From the NCBI RefSeq assembly GCF_964026575.1, contig NZ_OZ032161.1, positions 434,001 to 498,000 on the forward strand: a stretch of DNA of 64,000 nt, given 5' to 3'. Positions 38,573 to 48,761 of the stretch are shown here, piece after piece. Below the pieces are notes generated by a model. It saw only the letters and a list, made by a program, of their open reading frames with translations. It had not been told where the DNA came from and searched no databases. The DNA is from Candidatus Tisiphia endosymbiont of Melanophora roralis (GTDB lineage: Bacteria > Pseudomonadota > Alphaproteobacteria > Rickettsiales > Rickettsiaceae). Position 1 is the stretch's first letter; each line of letters begins with the position of its first letter. The translations under genes and the position numbers were made by a program.

Positions 38573-40345
38573 TCAAGCATAATCGGCAGCTAACTGATGC
38601 TTGCCACCATTTTTATCTATAAAGTAATCATATCCTTCACCTGATTGCCAGCCTTTCATGATTTCTTCTGGTAAAATTCCTGAATTTATGCTTCTCGTTA
38701 CAGGAAAGTAGGCATCAATACCTACAAAATCTATATATTCTGAGGCAAATAATTTGTCTAAATTATACCATCCATCTTGTGTGTGATGATACTCTGACCA
38801 ATCTGCTGCATAAGTAACAAGTACATTATTACCCACGATTTCTTTGACTAATTTTGCTAATTTTATCAATTGGGTAACAGCGGGAAAATTATTATGTTGA
38901 TCCTTGACGCTAGTTAAATCTATTAGTTCAGAACCGATTACGAAACCATCAATATGATCTTTAACCAATTTAGCATAATGTAGGATAAAATTATTATAAC
39001 CCTCATCTTTATTGAAAAAATCTACTATTGAATTTACGCAGCCTGTTAAATGACCACGCCATGGCTTTTGCCAAACATCCAAAAAAAACATTGGATAAAA
39101 CATAACTTTAAAATTCCTACGTTTTAGTTCCTGTAAGTAACGGATTAAGCTAGCATCATTGACGCTGCCGCCATATTTAGGGAAATCATCTGCATCTCGT
39201 GATACTAGCCTTGCCGTATCACGTAAATATTTCCCAACTTGCCATTGTTCTGAATATTCTGTATTTGGGTCATTAAATTCCACAGCAGGTTTAATAGTAC
39301 AACTTGCAATATCCAAACTATCGCCAAACCAACATACAACTGGTGCAACCCATTTGATGTTAGGGCATATAATTTTCATTTGATTTAGACTATAAAGACT
39401 ATTAGCAATATTACGGTAATTATTTGAATTTATTGGTTTTTTACTAATGATACCGCCTAAAGAGTTTAGTATAGTTTTGTATTGTACTATAGTGTCGTAA
39501 ACAAATTCTCCAGATCCTGGAATTATGTCAACAGCCTCAACTAAATCTTCTACACTCCGAAACTGTATCTGAGAGGTAATTTTGTTGTCAGAATCAAGCT
39601 CAAAATCCTCACATACGCTAAAGTATGCTCCGGTTTTTTGCTTGATTTTTCCTAAAAATTCCTCTCTCATATACAGTTTCGCAATAGAGCTATTATCGTC
39701 GTCAACGTCACCGGGAATATTAGCCTTCCTAGTTACTTCAAAGGAGAAATTAGGCACTGAATTATTAAAATCAGCTAAGGGTAGGTCTTCAAATACAGCA
39801 TAACTTAATCCACGAAATGCTGGTGCTTGACCTTGAGCTTCAGTTGCAGCAATTAAAGGATCGGGTAATTGTTCTTCTGACCCTAAATAAAGCCTGAATT
39901 TATATTGTTCAAGATTGAGTAACTGATCATTAACCCATACTCTACCAATTTCAGCTATTTCGCCTTCACATAAGCTAACTGCAAAGGATAAATAATATTC
40001 ACATTCCGTTACATTATGGATAGAAGCAGTTTCGGCAGTAGCTGATAAACCTCGTTGTGTAACACTGGTAACTTGTACTTCCTTAATTTGACTTGCCCAA
40101 ATTATTTTACCATTGACCCTTGCCGTACCAAAAACTAAGGTTATTGGATGTCCATATACAGCTTTTGATAAGGAAAAACTTTCTCTAATATTTTTAAAAT
40201 GGTAATACTCCTCAGGTTCATAATTTAAATGTTCTAAGTAATCACCGAGTGTCCTACCGGCAAATCGCCCAATAGTGGATAATATACCGCCACCAAAAAC
40301 ACCACCAATGCTACTTCCTATGTTACTTAAAATCTGACCAAACAT
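38573..40345 (-). pseudogene. GTA TIM-barrel tail protein (gp15-like), N-terminal part
   Basis: The 590-residue open part of a gene transfer agent tail-tip protein. The N-terminus (FGQILSNIGSSIGGVFGGG) and the region to about residue 350 resemble phage tail hub proteins. Residues about 370-590 form the GTA TIM-barrel: SVNDASLIRYLQELKRRNFK, MFYPMFFLDVWQKPWRG, FVIGSELIDLT and LVTYAADWSEYHHT. The frame stops at TGA after ADYA, inside the barrel, and continues unchanged beyond it. No other GTA structural gene is adjacent, so this is probably a relic, although the open length suggests recent inactivation or readthrough. Confidence 0.75.
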
Positions 40346-40476
40346 ATTAATGCCTTATATTTATAGTTAATATAAGGCATTATATCATATAACATAGCTG
40401 CACTAAGTGTGGGTGGATATTTTTTTAGCAATAGTCATATTTGTTTTCATAATGGGTTTCTATAATTTTATATTCC

Positions 40477-40698
40477 CTAATTGTGGTCGTTATTGTGGTC
40501 GTTCGTGTGTCCCTGTACATTGACAAGGGAAGTGTAAAACGTTGAGTTAGCAACACTATAAGGCAAGGAGAAGGATGGGGGAGAAACTGAATCATCAGAA
40601 ACTGCATCAAGATTAACAGCAGGATTAACAGCAAGATTATCATCCTCTACTTTTGGTGATTTACTAAAGTAGCTATTAGATGGAAGACTATCAGTCAT
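40477..40698 (-). CDS. Doubtful small hypothetical ORF
   Basis: A 73-residue Ser/Asn-rich product beginning MTDSLPSNSYFSKSPKVEDD with a small internal duplication (NPAVNLDAVS). It has no recognisable domain, membrane segment or signal. It ends in an Asn/His/Asp tail encoded by the tandem GGTCGTT region. It could be a remnant of a longer protein or not a gene at all. It is reported because it is the only sizeable frame in the spacer. Confidence 0.2.
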   Translation of the reverse strand: MTDSLPSNSYFSKSPKVEDDNLAVNPAVNLDAVSDDSVSPPSFSLPYSVANSTFYTSLVNVQGHTNDHNNDHN

Positions 40699-40900
40699 AA
40701 ATTTATGCTCATTATTATTAATTAAAGATATAATCTAATAAATGTTAATTAATACAAACTAAATATTACAAAATTATTAAATTATAGCAATTAACTCTTA
40801 CTAGACGAACATATATACGCATACTTGACCTTTTTGTAAAGCACCGGGTAATTGAATCATCATGTAGAGTTGTCAACTTCTTATTACTCTTATCACGGAA

Positions 40901-40934
40901 GTTCAATGTAACTTGTTACATCGAATTCAGGTTA
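40901..40934. repeat. Solitary terminal hairpin of the five-hairpin element
   Basis: GTTCAATGTAACTTGTTACA then TCGAATTCAGGTT matches hairpin E of copy I (16964-16999) with one change in the left arm. No other hairpins of the element are nearby, so it is a remnant or an independent single-hairpin form. Confidence 0.65.
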
Positions 40935-41041
40935 ATTAGAAAGATTATTACTTTATTAATTGTAAAAATTTATCTAATGTACTTAGTGTTTAGTTATTTT
41001 ATGTTATTATAATAAAATAATATAAATAGGGAGGTATAACT

Positions 41042-41719
41042 ATGAGTAAATATGTAATGTTTTGTGGTATGAGTTTTGCTGGAAAAAACGAATATAGACA
41101 AATGTCTGTAGATTATCTTATGCAAAAAAGAAACGTTAAAGAAGAACTTATCTCGATTGTAGATGATCCAAAAAGTACTGAGTTTGGAGAGAAAATTGTT
41201 CAATTTGATAGAGTAGAAGATAAAATTAACAATACAGTAAGTGGAGCATTATATATAAGTGCAAGCTGTAATATCTATGATAATCTAATTAGTAGTGCTT
41301 TAGAAAATCATCAGTACATATTTTGTAAAGGAGGGTTTCCAGAAGTAATTGGATACCAAGGGGCTGTTTGTGGAGATCAAGGATTTAGTTGGGAGATGCT
41401 AAAAAGACATTATACAGATCAGGTACAAACTACTCATAAGACCGTACAATTTCCTGATATAATATTTATTTGTGTTAATTCTTTTACTAGATCACAAATA
41501 ATAGCTAAATGTAGTAATAGTAAAAGTTGGGAGGCAAAAATGACTGTAGAAGAGTACGATCATTATTCTAATAAAATGAGAGAGACTTATAAACTTATTG
41601 CAGCAGATCGCGAATTTACAGCAAAAACAAAAATATTGCTTATTGATCCTATGGATTGCACAGTTGCTAAAACTTGGGAATCACAAATAAAACCTGAAAT
41701 AGATCAGCTAATGGGTTAG
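41042..41719 (+). CDS. P-loop kinase-like protein, possibly deoxynucleoside/thymidylate kinase-related
   Basis: The 225-residue protein starts with a hydrophobic strand and a Walker A-like loop (MFCGMSFAGKNEYRQ). The usual Ser/Thr after Lys is Asn, so nucleotide binding is uncertain. FPDIIFICVNSFTRSQIIAKC followed by TVEEYDHYSNKMRETYKLIA resembles the lid and C-terminal helices of deoxynucleoside kinases, where PD-I precedes a base-contact helix. YIFCKGGFPEVIGYQGAV occupies the place of the DR-type motif. A strong AGGGAGG-like ribosome site (GGGAGG, 41030-41035) precedes ATG 41042. It stands alone. Substrate unknown; assignment is tentative. Confidence 0.5.
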   Translation: MSKYVMFCGMSFAGKNEYRQMSVDYLMQKRNVKEELISIVDDPKSTEFGEKIVQFDRVEDKINNTVSGALYISASCNIYDNLISSALENHQYIFCKGGFPEVIGYQGAVCGDQGFSWEMLKRHYTDQVQTTHKTVQFPDIIFICVNSFTRSQIIAKCSNSKSWEAKMTVEEYDHYSNKMRETYKLIAADREFTAKTKILLIDPMDCTVAKTWESQIKPEIDQLMG

Positions 41720-41752
41720 GTCACAGAGACCTGTGATTTTTAGTGAGTATAT

Positions 41753-41903
41753 ACTACTCGTAAATGAAGAGTTGATAGACGAAGATCAAAATTATGAAGT
41801 GCTAGGAGTCGAAGGGTCGAGGAGCGGAGCGTACATTTAGTACGTGAGCACCGAAGAACCCTGAAGACGACAACGCAATTCTTAATTTTCATCGAGTATA
41901 CTC
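41753..41903. repeat. Palindromic repeat, family P4 (copy 2)
   Basis: Closely similar to 2401-2536: AGTTGATAGACGAAGATCAA at the left, GAAGACGACAACGCAATTCT at the right and central CGTACATTTAGTACGTGAGC. It lies between the kinase-like gene and murC. Differences from copy 1 are clustered at the centre. Confidence 0.8.
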
Positions 41904-41993
41904 AAATCAATCGAAATTTTTTCTTAAAAGCTTGACCTTTGGTTAAAAACTGATTATGCAAGAGATAAACAACTATAACTATTATTATATAAA

Positions 41994-43478
41994 ATGTTTT
42001 TATTAGAATTAAAAAAAATAAACGGAACTCTTGATACGATGCATTTTATAGGTATCGGAGGAATCGGTATGAGTGGCATTGCCGAAATACTCCATAATCT
42101 TGGATATAAAGTACAAGGTTCTGATATAGTAGAAAATTATAATACCAAAAGACTAGAAACTAATGGTATTAAGGTTTTCCTTGGTCATCAAGGACAAAAT
42201 GTCACTAATGTTTCATATGTAGTAGTATCATCAGCTATAAATAAAGATAACCCTGAAATTCAGGAAGCCTTACATAGAAAGATACCAATAATTAGGCGGG
42301 CTGAAATGCTGGCTGAATTAATGAGGCTAAAATGCTCTGTAGCAATTTCTGGCTCACATGGCAAGACTACTACAACATCACTCGTTGCTTGTTTATTTGA
42401 AGCTGCTGGGCTTTGTCCGACTTTAATTAATGGTGGTATTGTTAATAGTAAATCTACTAATGCCTATCTTGGGTCTGGGAATTATCTGATAGCCGAAGCC
42501 GATGAGTCTGATGCAACTTTTATTCGTGTGCCATCAACGATTGCGGCAATAACTAATATCGATCCTGAGCATCTAGATTTTTACCATAATTTTGATAGTT
42601 TAATTCAAGCTTTTAGGAGCTTTATAACTAATTTACCATTTTATGGCTTTGCAGTTGCTTGTATTGATCATAAAGTTGTTAGAAATTTAGTAAGTAGCAT
42701 CTTTGAGCGTAAAATTATAACTTATGGCATAGACTCAAATGATGCTCACATACAAGCCTTTAATTTGAATTTCGATATTACATCATCAACTTTTGATGTG
42801 CGAATTAACCTACCTAACGTACATGGTATAACAATTATAGAGCGGATTACCTTACCTACCCCAGGGAGACACAATATCCTTAATGCTCTTGCTGCTATAG
42901 CGATAGCTGTGGAACTTGATTTTGGTATTAAAATCATTAAAAATGGATTTAATAGTTTTAAAGGGATCAAACGCAGATTTACTAAGGTAGCCGAATATAA
43001 CAGTGCTACCATAATTGATGATTATGCTCACCATCCAGAGGAAGTAAAAGCTACACTTGCTACAGCAAGAAACATTGCTAACAAGCAAAATAGTAAGATT
43101 ATAGCAATCTTCCAACCACATAGGTACACAAGAGTTAAATATTTGTTTGATGATTTTTTGACTTGTTTTGTTGATGCTGACCAGGTGTATATCACGGATA
43201 TATATGCTGGCGGTGAACAGCCAATAGATGGTATAACAGGAAAAAGTATAGTGGATGAAATCAGCAATACTAAATCTCATCCAATGGCAGCCTTTATCGA
43301 GGATCACAAAGATATAGCTAAAATTATTATTAGTGAAGCTATGCCAAATGATATAATAGTAATGATGGGTGCTGGGAGCATTTCTGCTTGGGCCAATGAT
43401 TTGCATCAGCAATTTACGCGAGAACGTCATTGCGAGGAGCCGCGAAGCTCGAACGAAGCAATAGATAAAAGTGATTAA
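41994..43478 (+). CDS. murC: UDP-N-acetylmuramate--L-alanine ligase
   Basis: Adds L-alanine to UDP-MurNAc, the first amino acid of the peptidoglycan stem. The 494-residue protein has the N-terminal Rossmann glycine loop [14 protein letters not shown], the P-loop [11 protein letters not shown] near residue 120, [18 protein letters not shown] and [13 protein letters not shown]. The natural C-terminus should be near [12 protein letters not shown]. The last residues ([17 protein letters not shown]) are translated from the dispersed repeat starting at 43424, a peptide signature of such repeats. It is the first gene of a murC-murB-ddl-ftsQ-ftsA run, though a 0.4-kb repeat spacer separates it from murB. 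Confidence 0.95.
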   Translation: MFLLELKKINGTLDTMHFIGIGGIGMSGIAEILHNLGYKVQGSDIVENYNTKRLETNGIKVFLGHQGQNVTNVSYVVVSSAINKDNPEIQEALHRKIPIIRRAEMLAELMRLKCSVAISGSHGKTTTTSLVACLFEAAGLCPTLINGGIVNSKSTNAYLGSGNYLIAEADESDATFIRVPSTIAAITNIDPEHLDFYHNFDSLIQAFRSFITNLPFYGFAVACIDHKVVRNLVSSIFERKIITYGIDSNDAHIQAFNLNFDITSSTFDVRINLPNVHGITIIERITLPTPGRHNILNALAAIAIAVELDFGIKIIKNGFNSFKGIKRRFTKVAEYNSATIIDDYAHHPEEVKATLATARNIANKQNSKIIAIFQPHRYTRVKYLFDDFLTCFVDADQVYITDIYAGGEQPIDGITGKSIVDEISNTKSHPMAAFIEDHKDIAKIIISEAMPNDIIVMMGAGSISAWANDLHQQFTRERHCEEPRSSNEAIDKSD

Positions 43479-43518
43479 AAATGGATTGCCACGACCACTA
43501 CGTGATCTCGCAATGACG
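43424..43518. repeat. Dispersed repeat core unit at the murC 3' end
   Basis: CGTCATTGCGAGGAGCCGCG at the left and its inverse ATCTCGCAATGACGTA at the right, with GAACGAAGCAATAGAT and ATGGATTGCCACGACC inside. It supplies the last codons and stop of murC. Confidence 0.8.
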
Positions 43519-43770
43519 TATAGGCGTCAACTTAGGAGCGTAATGATTGAACATGTATAAACAAATTAAACACAGCCGTCATCGCGAGGCATCGTTAGAT
43601 GCCGTGGCGATCCAGATAAACAGCGAAGCTGTTTTTTAGAGTAACGCTTCGCGTATCTTAGATTGCCGCGTCGCCGCTTGCAGCGGCTTCTCGCAATGAC
43701 GTTTAGGTTTAATTTACTTATACATGCTCAATCATTACGCTCTTAAGTTGACACCTATGCGCAATGACGT
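43516..43770. repeat. Palindromic repeat, family P8
   Basis: Long inverted arms: GGCGTCAACTTAGGAGCGTA then ATGATTGAACATGTATAA at the left, and TTATACATGCTCAATCAT then TACGCTCTTAAGTTGACACC at the right. The core unit (CGTCATCGCGAGGC ... CTTCTCGCAATGACG, 43573-43701) sits at the centre. It appears to be a carrier palindrome around the shared core. No gene is present in 43479-43883. Confidence 0.85.
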
Positions 43771-43797
43771 ATAGGGAAACTATATTCACTAACTTTC

Positions 43798-43858
43798 AAC
43801 AGTTGCGGCATCTAAAGAGCCTTGCTATGATGATTATAGAAAAATGTAGGGTATTATG
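43798..43858. repeat. P5 element fragment
   Basis: GCGGCATCTAAAGAGCCTTG followed by CTATGATGATTATAGAAAAA and TGTAGGGTATTATGG matches the right end of the P5 element at 35239-35441. It lies directly upstream of the murB ribosome binding site. Confidence 0.75.
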
Positions 43859-43883
43859 GTATTAAGGGAGATATTTTATAATT

Positions 43884-44771
43884 ATGAAATTACCTAAGAC
43901 TGTTGGTGAATATAGAAATAATTACAATTTAAGTCATCTAACTTGGTTTAAAGTTGGTGGATCAGCTGAAGTCTTGTTTAAACCATTAGATGTACAAGAT
44001 TTAGCAAATTTTGTATCACAAAACCAACAACAGAGGTCAATAACTGTTTTAGGGGCTGGATCAAATATTATCATTAGAGATGGTGGTATAGATGGAGTTG
44101 TAGTAAAACTTGGTCAAAATTTTACTAATATAGGATTTCAAGGCGATAACAAATTGTCAGTGGGAGCTGGTTGCCTGAACTATAATTTGGCAAAATTCTG
44201 TCAAAGTCAAGCAATTACCGGGTTTGAGTTTTTGGTTGGTATACCGGGTACTATAGGTGGTGGAGTGGTTATGAACGCTGGGGCGTATGGTTCAGAGTTT
44301 AAAGATATCATAATAGCAATTGAAGCAATAGACTCTAGAGGAAATTTTATCCTAATCCCTAACGAAAAGATAGGTTTTAAGTATCGTGGTAATAATTTAC
44401 CAAAAGATTTGATTATAACTAGGGCTATCTTTAAGGCAACTATTGGGGAGCGAGAGATGATCCTAGCAAAAATGGATGAAATAAATAAAAATAGGCTAGC
44501 AACCCAGCCGATTAAAGAACGGACGAGCGGCAGTACATTTGCTAATCCAGAAAATCATAAAGCATGGCAACTAATTGACAAGGCTGGTATGAGAGGATAC
44601 AGAATTGGTGGGGCTTCTATGTCGCAACTACATTGTAATTTTATGATAAACCATGGTAATAGCTCTGCTCGTGATTTAGAAGATCTAGGTGATCTCGTTA
44701 AAAAGAATGTATTTGAAGATAGTGGAATTAGTCTAGAATGGGAGATTAAACGAATAGGAAAATATGCATAA
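43884..44771 (+). CDS. murB: UDP-N-acetylenolpyruvoylglucosamine reductase
   Basis: FAD/NADPH enzyme completing UDP-MurNAc synthesis. The 295-residue protein has [32 protein letters not shown] (FAD-binding), [18 protein letters not shown], and the catalytic region [16 protein letters not shown] with the active-site Ser, ending with the MurB C-domain. Length fits the alphaproteobacterial type. It overlaps ddl by eight bases, and the whole ddl-ftsQ-ftsA run is tightly spaced. Confidence 0.96.
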   Translation: MKLPKTVGEYRNNYNLSHLTWFKVGGSAEVLFKPLDVQDLANFVSQNQQQRSITVLGAGSNIIIRDGGIDGVVVKLGQNFTNIGFQGDNKLSVGAGCLNYNLAKFCQSQAITGFEFLVGIPGTIGGGVVMNAGAYGSEFKDIIIAIEAIDSRGNFILIPNEKIGFKYRGNNLPKDLIITRAIFKATIGEREMILAKMDEINKNRLATQPIKERTSGSTFANPENHKAWQLIDKAGMRGYRIGGASMSQLHCNFMINHGNSSARDLEDLGDLVKKNVFEDSGISLEWEIKRIGKYA

Positions 44772-45726
44772 ATATCATACTAGCTTTATTGCGAATTCTA
44801 AGGTTACCATATTGAGTAATAAAGGGAAAAAGCACGTGGCGCTAATAGGTGGCGGTATGTCGGCTGAACGAGAAATTTCTTTAGTATCATCTTCTGCAGT
44901 TAATAAAGCTTTGGTAGATAGTGGATATAAAGTTACTTTTATCGATATGGGAGTAGATATTGCATCAGTACTTTTGCAGGTAAAACCTGATGTAGTTTTT
45001 AATTGTTTACATGGCACTTATGGTGAAGATGGTTGTCTTCCTGGCTTACTAAATATCCTACGGATTCCTTATACTCACAGTGGCGTTCTTGCTTCTTCTT
45101 TAGCATTTAGTAAAACACATGCAAAAGTATGGTTTGTTACCAATGATATTAAGATAGCCAAGAATATTGTAGTTAATAAATCTGATAATATTACCAACGA
45201 CCCTATGCCAAGACCGTACGTTATAAAACCTATTACACAGGGATCAAGTATTGGTGTTGAGGTGATATTTGTTGAGGATGATTTTAACTTTGCTGATTAT
45301 GATTTTCCTTATGGTGAAGTAATGATTGAGGAATATATTAAGGGGAGAGAAATGCAGGTCGCCGTTTTAAACGGTGAAGCCTTAGGGGTATTGGAAATAA
45401 AACTCCTAAAACGGCGGTTTTATGATTATGATACTAAGTACACAGAAGGGTTAGCACAGCATTTATGCCCAGCTCCATTACCACAGAATATGTATAATAA
45501 GTTACTAGAAGAGTCTGAAAGAATATATAAAATCATGCATTGCCGAGGTGCAATTAGAGCAGAGTTTATTTTGGATGAAAGCACAAATGAATTTTTTGCT
45601 CTAGAAATTAACACTCATCCTGGTATGACCCCTTTATCGATTGTACCAGAAATAGCTGCTTCACAGGGAATAGATTTTTGCTCGCTAATTGAAAAAATTT
45701 TAGAAACAGCAAGCATTGACCCATGA
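44764..45726 (+). CDS. ddl: D-alanine--D-alanine ligase
   Basis: ATP-grasp ligase making the D-Ala-D-Ala terminus of the peptidoglycan stem. The 320-residue protein has [61 protein letters not shown] and [19 protein letters not shown]. The first 20 or so residues before VALIGG are longer than usual, so a start at ATG 44764 or TTG 44813 is open. It overlaps both murB (8 bases) and ftsQ (4 bases). Confidence 0.95.
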   Translation: MHKYHTSFIANSKVTILSNKGKKHVALIGGGMSAEREISLVSSSAVNKALVDSGYKVTFIDMGVDIASVLLQVKPDVVFNCLHGTYGEDGCLPGLLNILRIPYTHSGVLASSLAFSKTHAKVWFVTNDIKIAKNIVVNKSDNITNDPMPRPYVIKPITQGSSIGVEVIFVEDDFNFADYDFPYGEVMIEEYIKGREMQVAVLNGEALGVLEIKLLKRRFYDYDTKYTEGLAQHLCPAPLPQNMYNKLLEESERIYKIMHCRGAIRAEFILDESTNEFFALEINTHPGMTPLSIVPEIAASQGIDFCSLIEKILETASIDP

Positions 45727-46517
45727 AAAAGAATAAGATGTTTAATAAGAAAAAAAAAGCTAATATACCGCTGCGACGAAAGATTGGAGTGGTGTATGTT
45801 AGGGTGGTATTGTTTATTAAAATTATCCTAGTAGTTTTTCTTTCTTTATTTTTCTTCACCAACTATTTTACTTCTGTAAAACAAGAAATTGCCCAATATA
45901 TTTACGAGTTCACTTCTGATCTTGGTTTTAGGCTTGAAAATGTTTTAATAGAAGGGCAATATAATATTCAGGAAGAAGATATATTGGCTACTTTAAATGC
46001 CGATAAGGGTACAGCTATTTTTTCTTTAGATTTGGATTCAATAAAAAGTAATTTAAGACGCAATCCTTGGATTAAAAATGTCTCAATTATTGAGAGAAGA
46101 TTACCTAATACTCTTTACATAAGACTAATTGAGAGGATACCCATTGCTATTTGGCAGATTAACGGGCAAATTTTTCTTATTGATCAAGAAGGATATAAAA
46201 TTACCAATAATATAGGTAGTTTCTCTAATCTTTTGCATGTTGTGGGATCGGATGCTAATATTTATACTAGCAAATTAATTCAGGATTTAGCTAAACACCC
46301 TGAATTAGCTAAAAAAATTATCTCTTCTGTACGTTATGGAGGAAGACGTTGGGATTTAAATCTAGAGCAAGGTATTACTGTTAAAATGCCGGACTTAGGG
46401 TTTGAACATGCTTTAGATTATCTTGCAGGATTGGATATGAAAAATATATTATTTAATCAGAACTATAAAATTATAGATTTACGAGATTCGACTAAAGTTT
46501 ATATGGAAAAATATTAA
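45723..46517 (+). CDS. ftsQ: Cell division protein FtsQ
   Basis: Single-pass inner-membrane divisome protein that links early and late division proteins. The 264-residue protein has a very basic cytosolic N-terminus ([19 protein letters not shown]), one membrane segment ([22 protein letters not shown]), a POTRA domain ([19 protein letters not shown]), [22 protein letters not shown] and the FtsQ C-domain. It overlaps ddl by four bases and ftsA starts five bases after it. Confidence 0.94.
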   Translation: MKKNKMFNKKKKANIPLRRKIGVVYVRVVLFIKIILVVFLSLFFFTNYFTSVKQEIAQYIYEFTSDLGFRLENVLIEGQYNIQEEDILATLNADKGTAIFSLDLDSIKSNLRRNPWIKNVSIIERRLPNTLYIRLIERIPIAIWQINGQIFLIDQEGYKITNNIGSFSNLLHVVGSDANIYTSKLIQDLAKHPELAKKIISSVRYGGRRWDLNLEQGITVKMPDLGFEHALDYLAGLDMKNILFNQNYKIIDLRDSTKVYMEKY

Positions 46518-46522
46518 AAATT

Positions 46523-47761
46523 ATGAAAGCCAAATTGTCTAACTTTGTTACTCTTGACCTTGGCAGTAGTAAAATAGCTTGCATTGCGGCATATATTGAC
46601 AAAAGAGAGGAAGCAAAAATAATAAGCCAAAATCTGTATTACTCAAAAGGCATTAAATCAGGAGTTATATTAGATTTAAAAGAGGCAGAAAATAGCATAG
46701 TCGGGGCGATTTATGCATTAGAAAAAGATTGCGGTAAAAACATAAAAAAAATAACTATATCACTAACAGGCTATGGCACTAAGTCTTATTACATAAATAA
46801 TAAAATAAAACTTTCTAATCAGCCAATCTCACAGCAAGATATCAAAAAACTTATCAAAAAAGCCCTATTGGAGTTCAAGCTTAAAGACCAAGAAATTATT
46901 CATTATTTTCCTATAGAATTTATTCTTGACGATAATAATGCTATTGAAGATCCAGTTGGGATGTTTGGCAAAGAATTAGGGTGTGAATTACATATTATTA
47001 CAGCAAATTCTAATATGCTGATGAATATTACCAATTGTTTTGCAAAATGTCATGTTGAAATAAATAATATTATATTAGCAATTTACGCTTCGGGAATTGC
47101 TTGTCTTTCAAAAGATGAAAAAACTCTTGGCTCTATTATAATTGATATGGGTGCTAGAACTACCTCATTTGGTGTATTCGTCTCAGGTAAATTACTATAT
47201 ACAAGCTACATAGATATAGGTAGCTTTCATATTACATCTGACATAGCAAAAGTCTTTTCAGTAAGCCTTGATATTGCAGAAAAACTTAAAATTCTTCATG
47301 GTAATGCTATGCCATCTTCTTTTGATAAAGATAGTGTTATTAGTTTAGAAGATTCTGAAATGGAGATTCCTGATAGCGGCAGACCAACAATTACTTCAAA
47401 ATATCTTGCATCTGTTATTAATCCAAGAGTAGAAGAAATATTATTGATGGTTCAAGCAGAATATGACAGAGTTGTTGCAGGCAATATGATCGCTTATCGC
47501 ATTGTTATTACCGGCGGTGGGGCAATGCTCCGAGGAGTAAAAGAACTGGCAAGCAAAATTTTTGAAAAACAAGTACGAATTGGTAAACCAGAGGTCTTAC
47601 CAGGTTTTGCTGAAGATTATAATCCCCATATATACTCCACTTCTATAGGTATGGTAAAAAATCAATCTTTAAAAATACAAAAAAATAATTTTAATATTAA
47701 TGATAATAACGATACTAGTTGGTTTAAAAAATTTCTAATTTGGTTGAAGGAGAATATTTGA
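46523..47761 (+). CDS. ftsA: Cell division protein FtsA
   Basis: Actin-like ATPase tethering FtsZ to the membrane. The 412-residue protein has TLDLGSSKIACIAA (phosphate 1), the SHS2/1C insert, SIIIDMGARTTSFGVF (phosphate 2) and VITGGGAMLRGVKELA (adenosine motif). The C-terminus FKKFLIWLKEN is a short amphipathic membrane-targeting helix. ftsZ is not adjacent but lies 7 kb downstream at 54772. A core-repeat spacer follows. Confidence 0.95.
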   Translation: MKAKLSNFVTLDLGSSKIACIAAYIDKREEAKIISQNLYYSKGIKSGVILDLKEAENSIVGAIYALEKDCGKNIKKITISLTGYGTKSYYINNKIKLSNQPISQQDIKKLIKKALLEFKLKDQEIIHYFPIEFILDDNNAIEDPVGMFGKELGCELHIITANSNMLMNITNCFAKCHVEINNIILAIYASGIACLSKDEKTLGSIIIDMGARTTSFGVFVSGKLLYTSYIDIGSFHITSDIAKVFSVSLDIAEKLKILHGNAMPSSFDKDSVISLEDSEMEIPDSGRPTITSKYLASVINPRVEEILLMVQAEYDRVVAGNMIAYRIVITGGGAMLRGVKELASKIFEKQVRIGKPEVLPGFAEDYNPHIYSTSIGMVKNQSLKIQKNNFNINDNNDTSWFKKFLIWLKENI

Positions 47762-47815
47762 AAAGAAAATGCCTAATACTCGATAATCAAGTTTTTTAGA
47801 ATTATTAAAAAATAC

Positions 47816-47922
47816 GTCTATTAGCGAGGAGGCATGAGCCGACGAAGCAATCCACAAAAAATATAATAAGTAATTTGGATTGCAGTGTCGCCACTAAAGT
47901 GGCTTCTCGCAATGACGTTTAA
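47816..47922. repeat. Dispersed repeat core unit
   Basis: CGTCTATTAGCGAGGAGGCA then GACGAAGCAATCCAC at the left, and TTGGATTGCAGTGTCGCC with GGCTTCTCGCAATGACG at the right. It lies between ftsA and the esterase gene; no gene is present in the 250-base spacer. Confidence 0.8.
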
Positions 47923-48012
47923 CTAAAAGTTGTATGCATCTTACTAATTTTGTGTGCATCGTCTAGGTTAACGGGGTGTTACCCCTGTGGAAACTTTTTA
48001 AGAGCTTAAAAA

Positions 48013-48660
48013 ATGATTAAAAATGAAATATTATCTTACCCAGAAGTAAAAAGTTTGAATGGTCAATGTAAAAAGCTTGTTGTATTGTTACATGGGCTTG
48101 GTTCAGATGGGCATGACTTAATAAGCTTAGTTCCCTTTATATCTAAGGAATTGCTAGATTGTCATTTTATTTCGCCGCATGGAGTTGAAAAATTTGATAA
48201 TGCACCGTATGGTAGACAATGGTTTAGTCTAAATGATCGTACTCCTTATGTAATAGGGGAATTAGTTGCTAAAAATAGTGGTTTAGTTACAAAGATAATT
48301 CAAAAAAAACAAGCTGAACTAAATTTAACTAATAAAGATACTATCATAATTGGTTTTTCACAAGGCACTATGATGGGACTGTATTTAAATTTGGTACAAA
48401 AAGAGCCTTTTGCTTGTGTGGTAGGATTTTCTGGTAAATTAATCGCCCCATTAGAATGTATCAATAAAACTACGCCAGTTTGCGTAATACATGGCGAATT
48501 AGACGATGTGGTTGATGTAAGTAGCATGGACGAGATAATAGAATATTTACAGAAATATAATATTGATCATAGTAATTACAAGATACCAAATCTTATGCAT
48601 TCTATTGATGATAGGGGACTACAATTTGCCGTCAAGTTTATAAATACTAAAGCACAGTAA
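48013..48660 (+). CDS. Alpha/beta hydrolase, carboxylesterase/phospholipase type
   Basis: Serine hydrolase of the short carboxylesterase family (YpfH/acyl-protein thioesterase-like). The 215-residue protein has [14 protein letters not shown] (oxyanion region), the nucleophile elbow [11 protein letters not shown], Asp in [12 protein letters not shown] and His in [12 protein letters not shown], so the catalytic triad is complete. No signal peptide; likely cytosolic. Natural substrate unknown. Confidence 0.9.
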   Translation: MIKNEILSYPEVKSLNGQCKKLVVLLHGLGSDGHDLISLVPFISKELLDCHFISPHGVEKFDNAPYGRQWFSLNDRTPYVIGELVAKNSGLVTKIIQKKQAELNLTNKDTIIIGFSQGTMMGLYLNLVQKEPFACVVGFSGKLIAPLECINKTTPVCVIHGELDDVVDVSSMDEIIEYLQKYNIDHSNYKIPNLMHSIDDRGLQFAVKFINTKAQ

Positions 48661-48761
48661 ATTGTAATACAACGTTTTTTTAAGTACTTAATCCCAAGGA
48701 ATTTAGCGGATGTTTTACTGCTTAGGCAAGTAGCTTAAAACTTCAAATCATTTGAGTATAT

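Larger units (their letters stand above)
40346..41041. other. Gene-poor spacer with one doubtful small ORF
   Basis: About 700 bases upstream of both flanking genes. It contains a possible 73-codon minus-strand ORF (40477-40698, see separate entry), a short tandem TGTGGTCGTTATTGTGGTCG at 40484-40503, and a degenerate solitary five-hairpin terminal hairpin at 40901-40934. I see no other gene, RNA or clear promoter. Confidence 0.5.

Noticed and set aside
42852-43430. 192-codon minus-strand ORF opposite murC
   Set aside because: It is a shadow of the strongly conserved murC coding region.
47941-48012. Possible tRNA-like sequence (GCATCGTCTAGGTTAACGGG)
   Set aside because: No acceptor pairing or T-arm could be folded.
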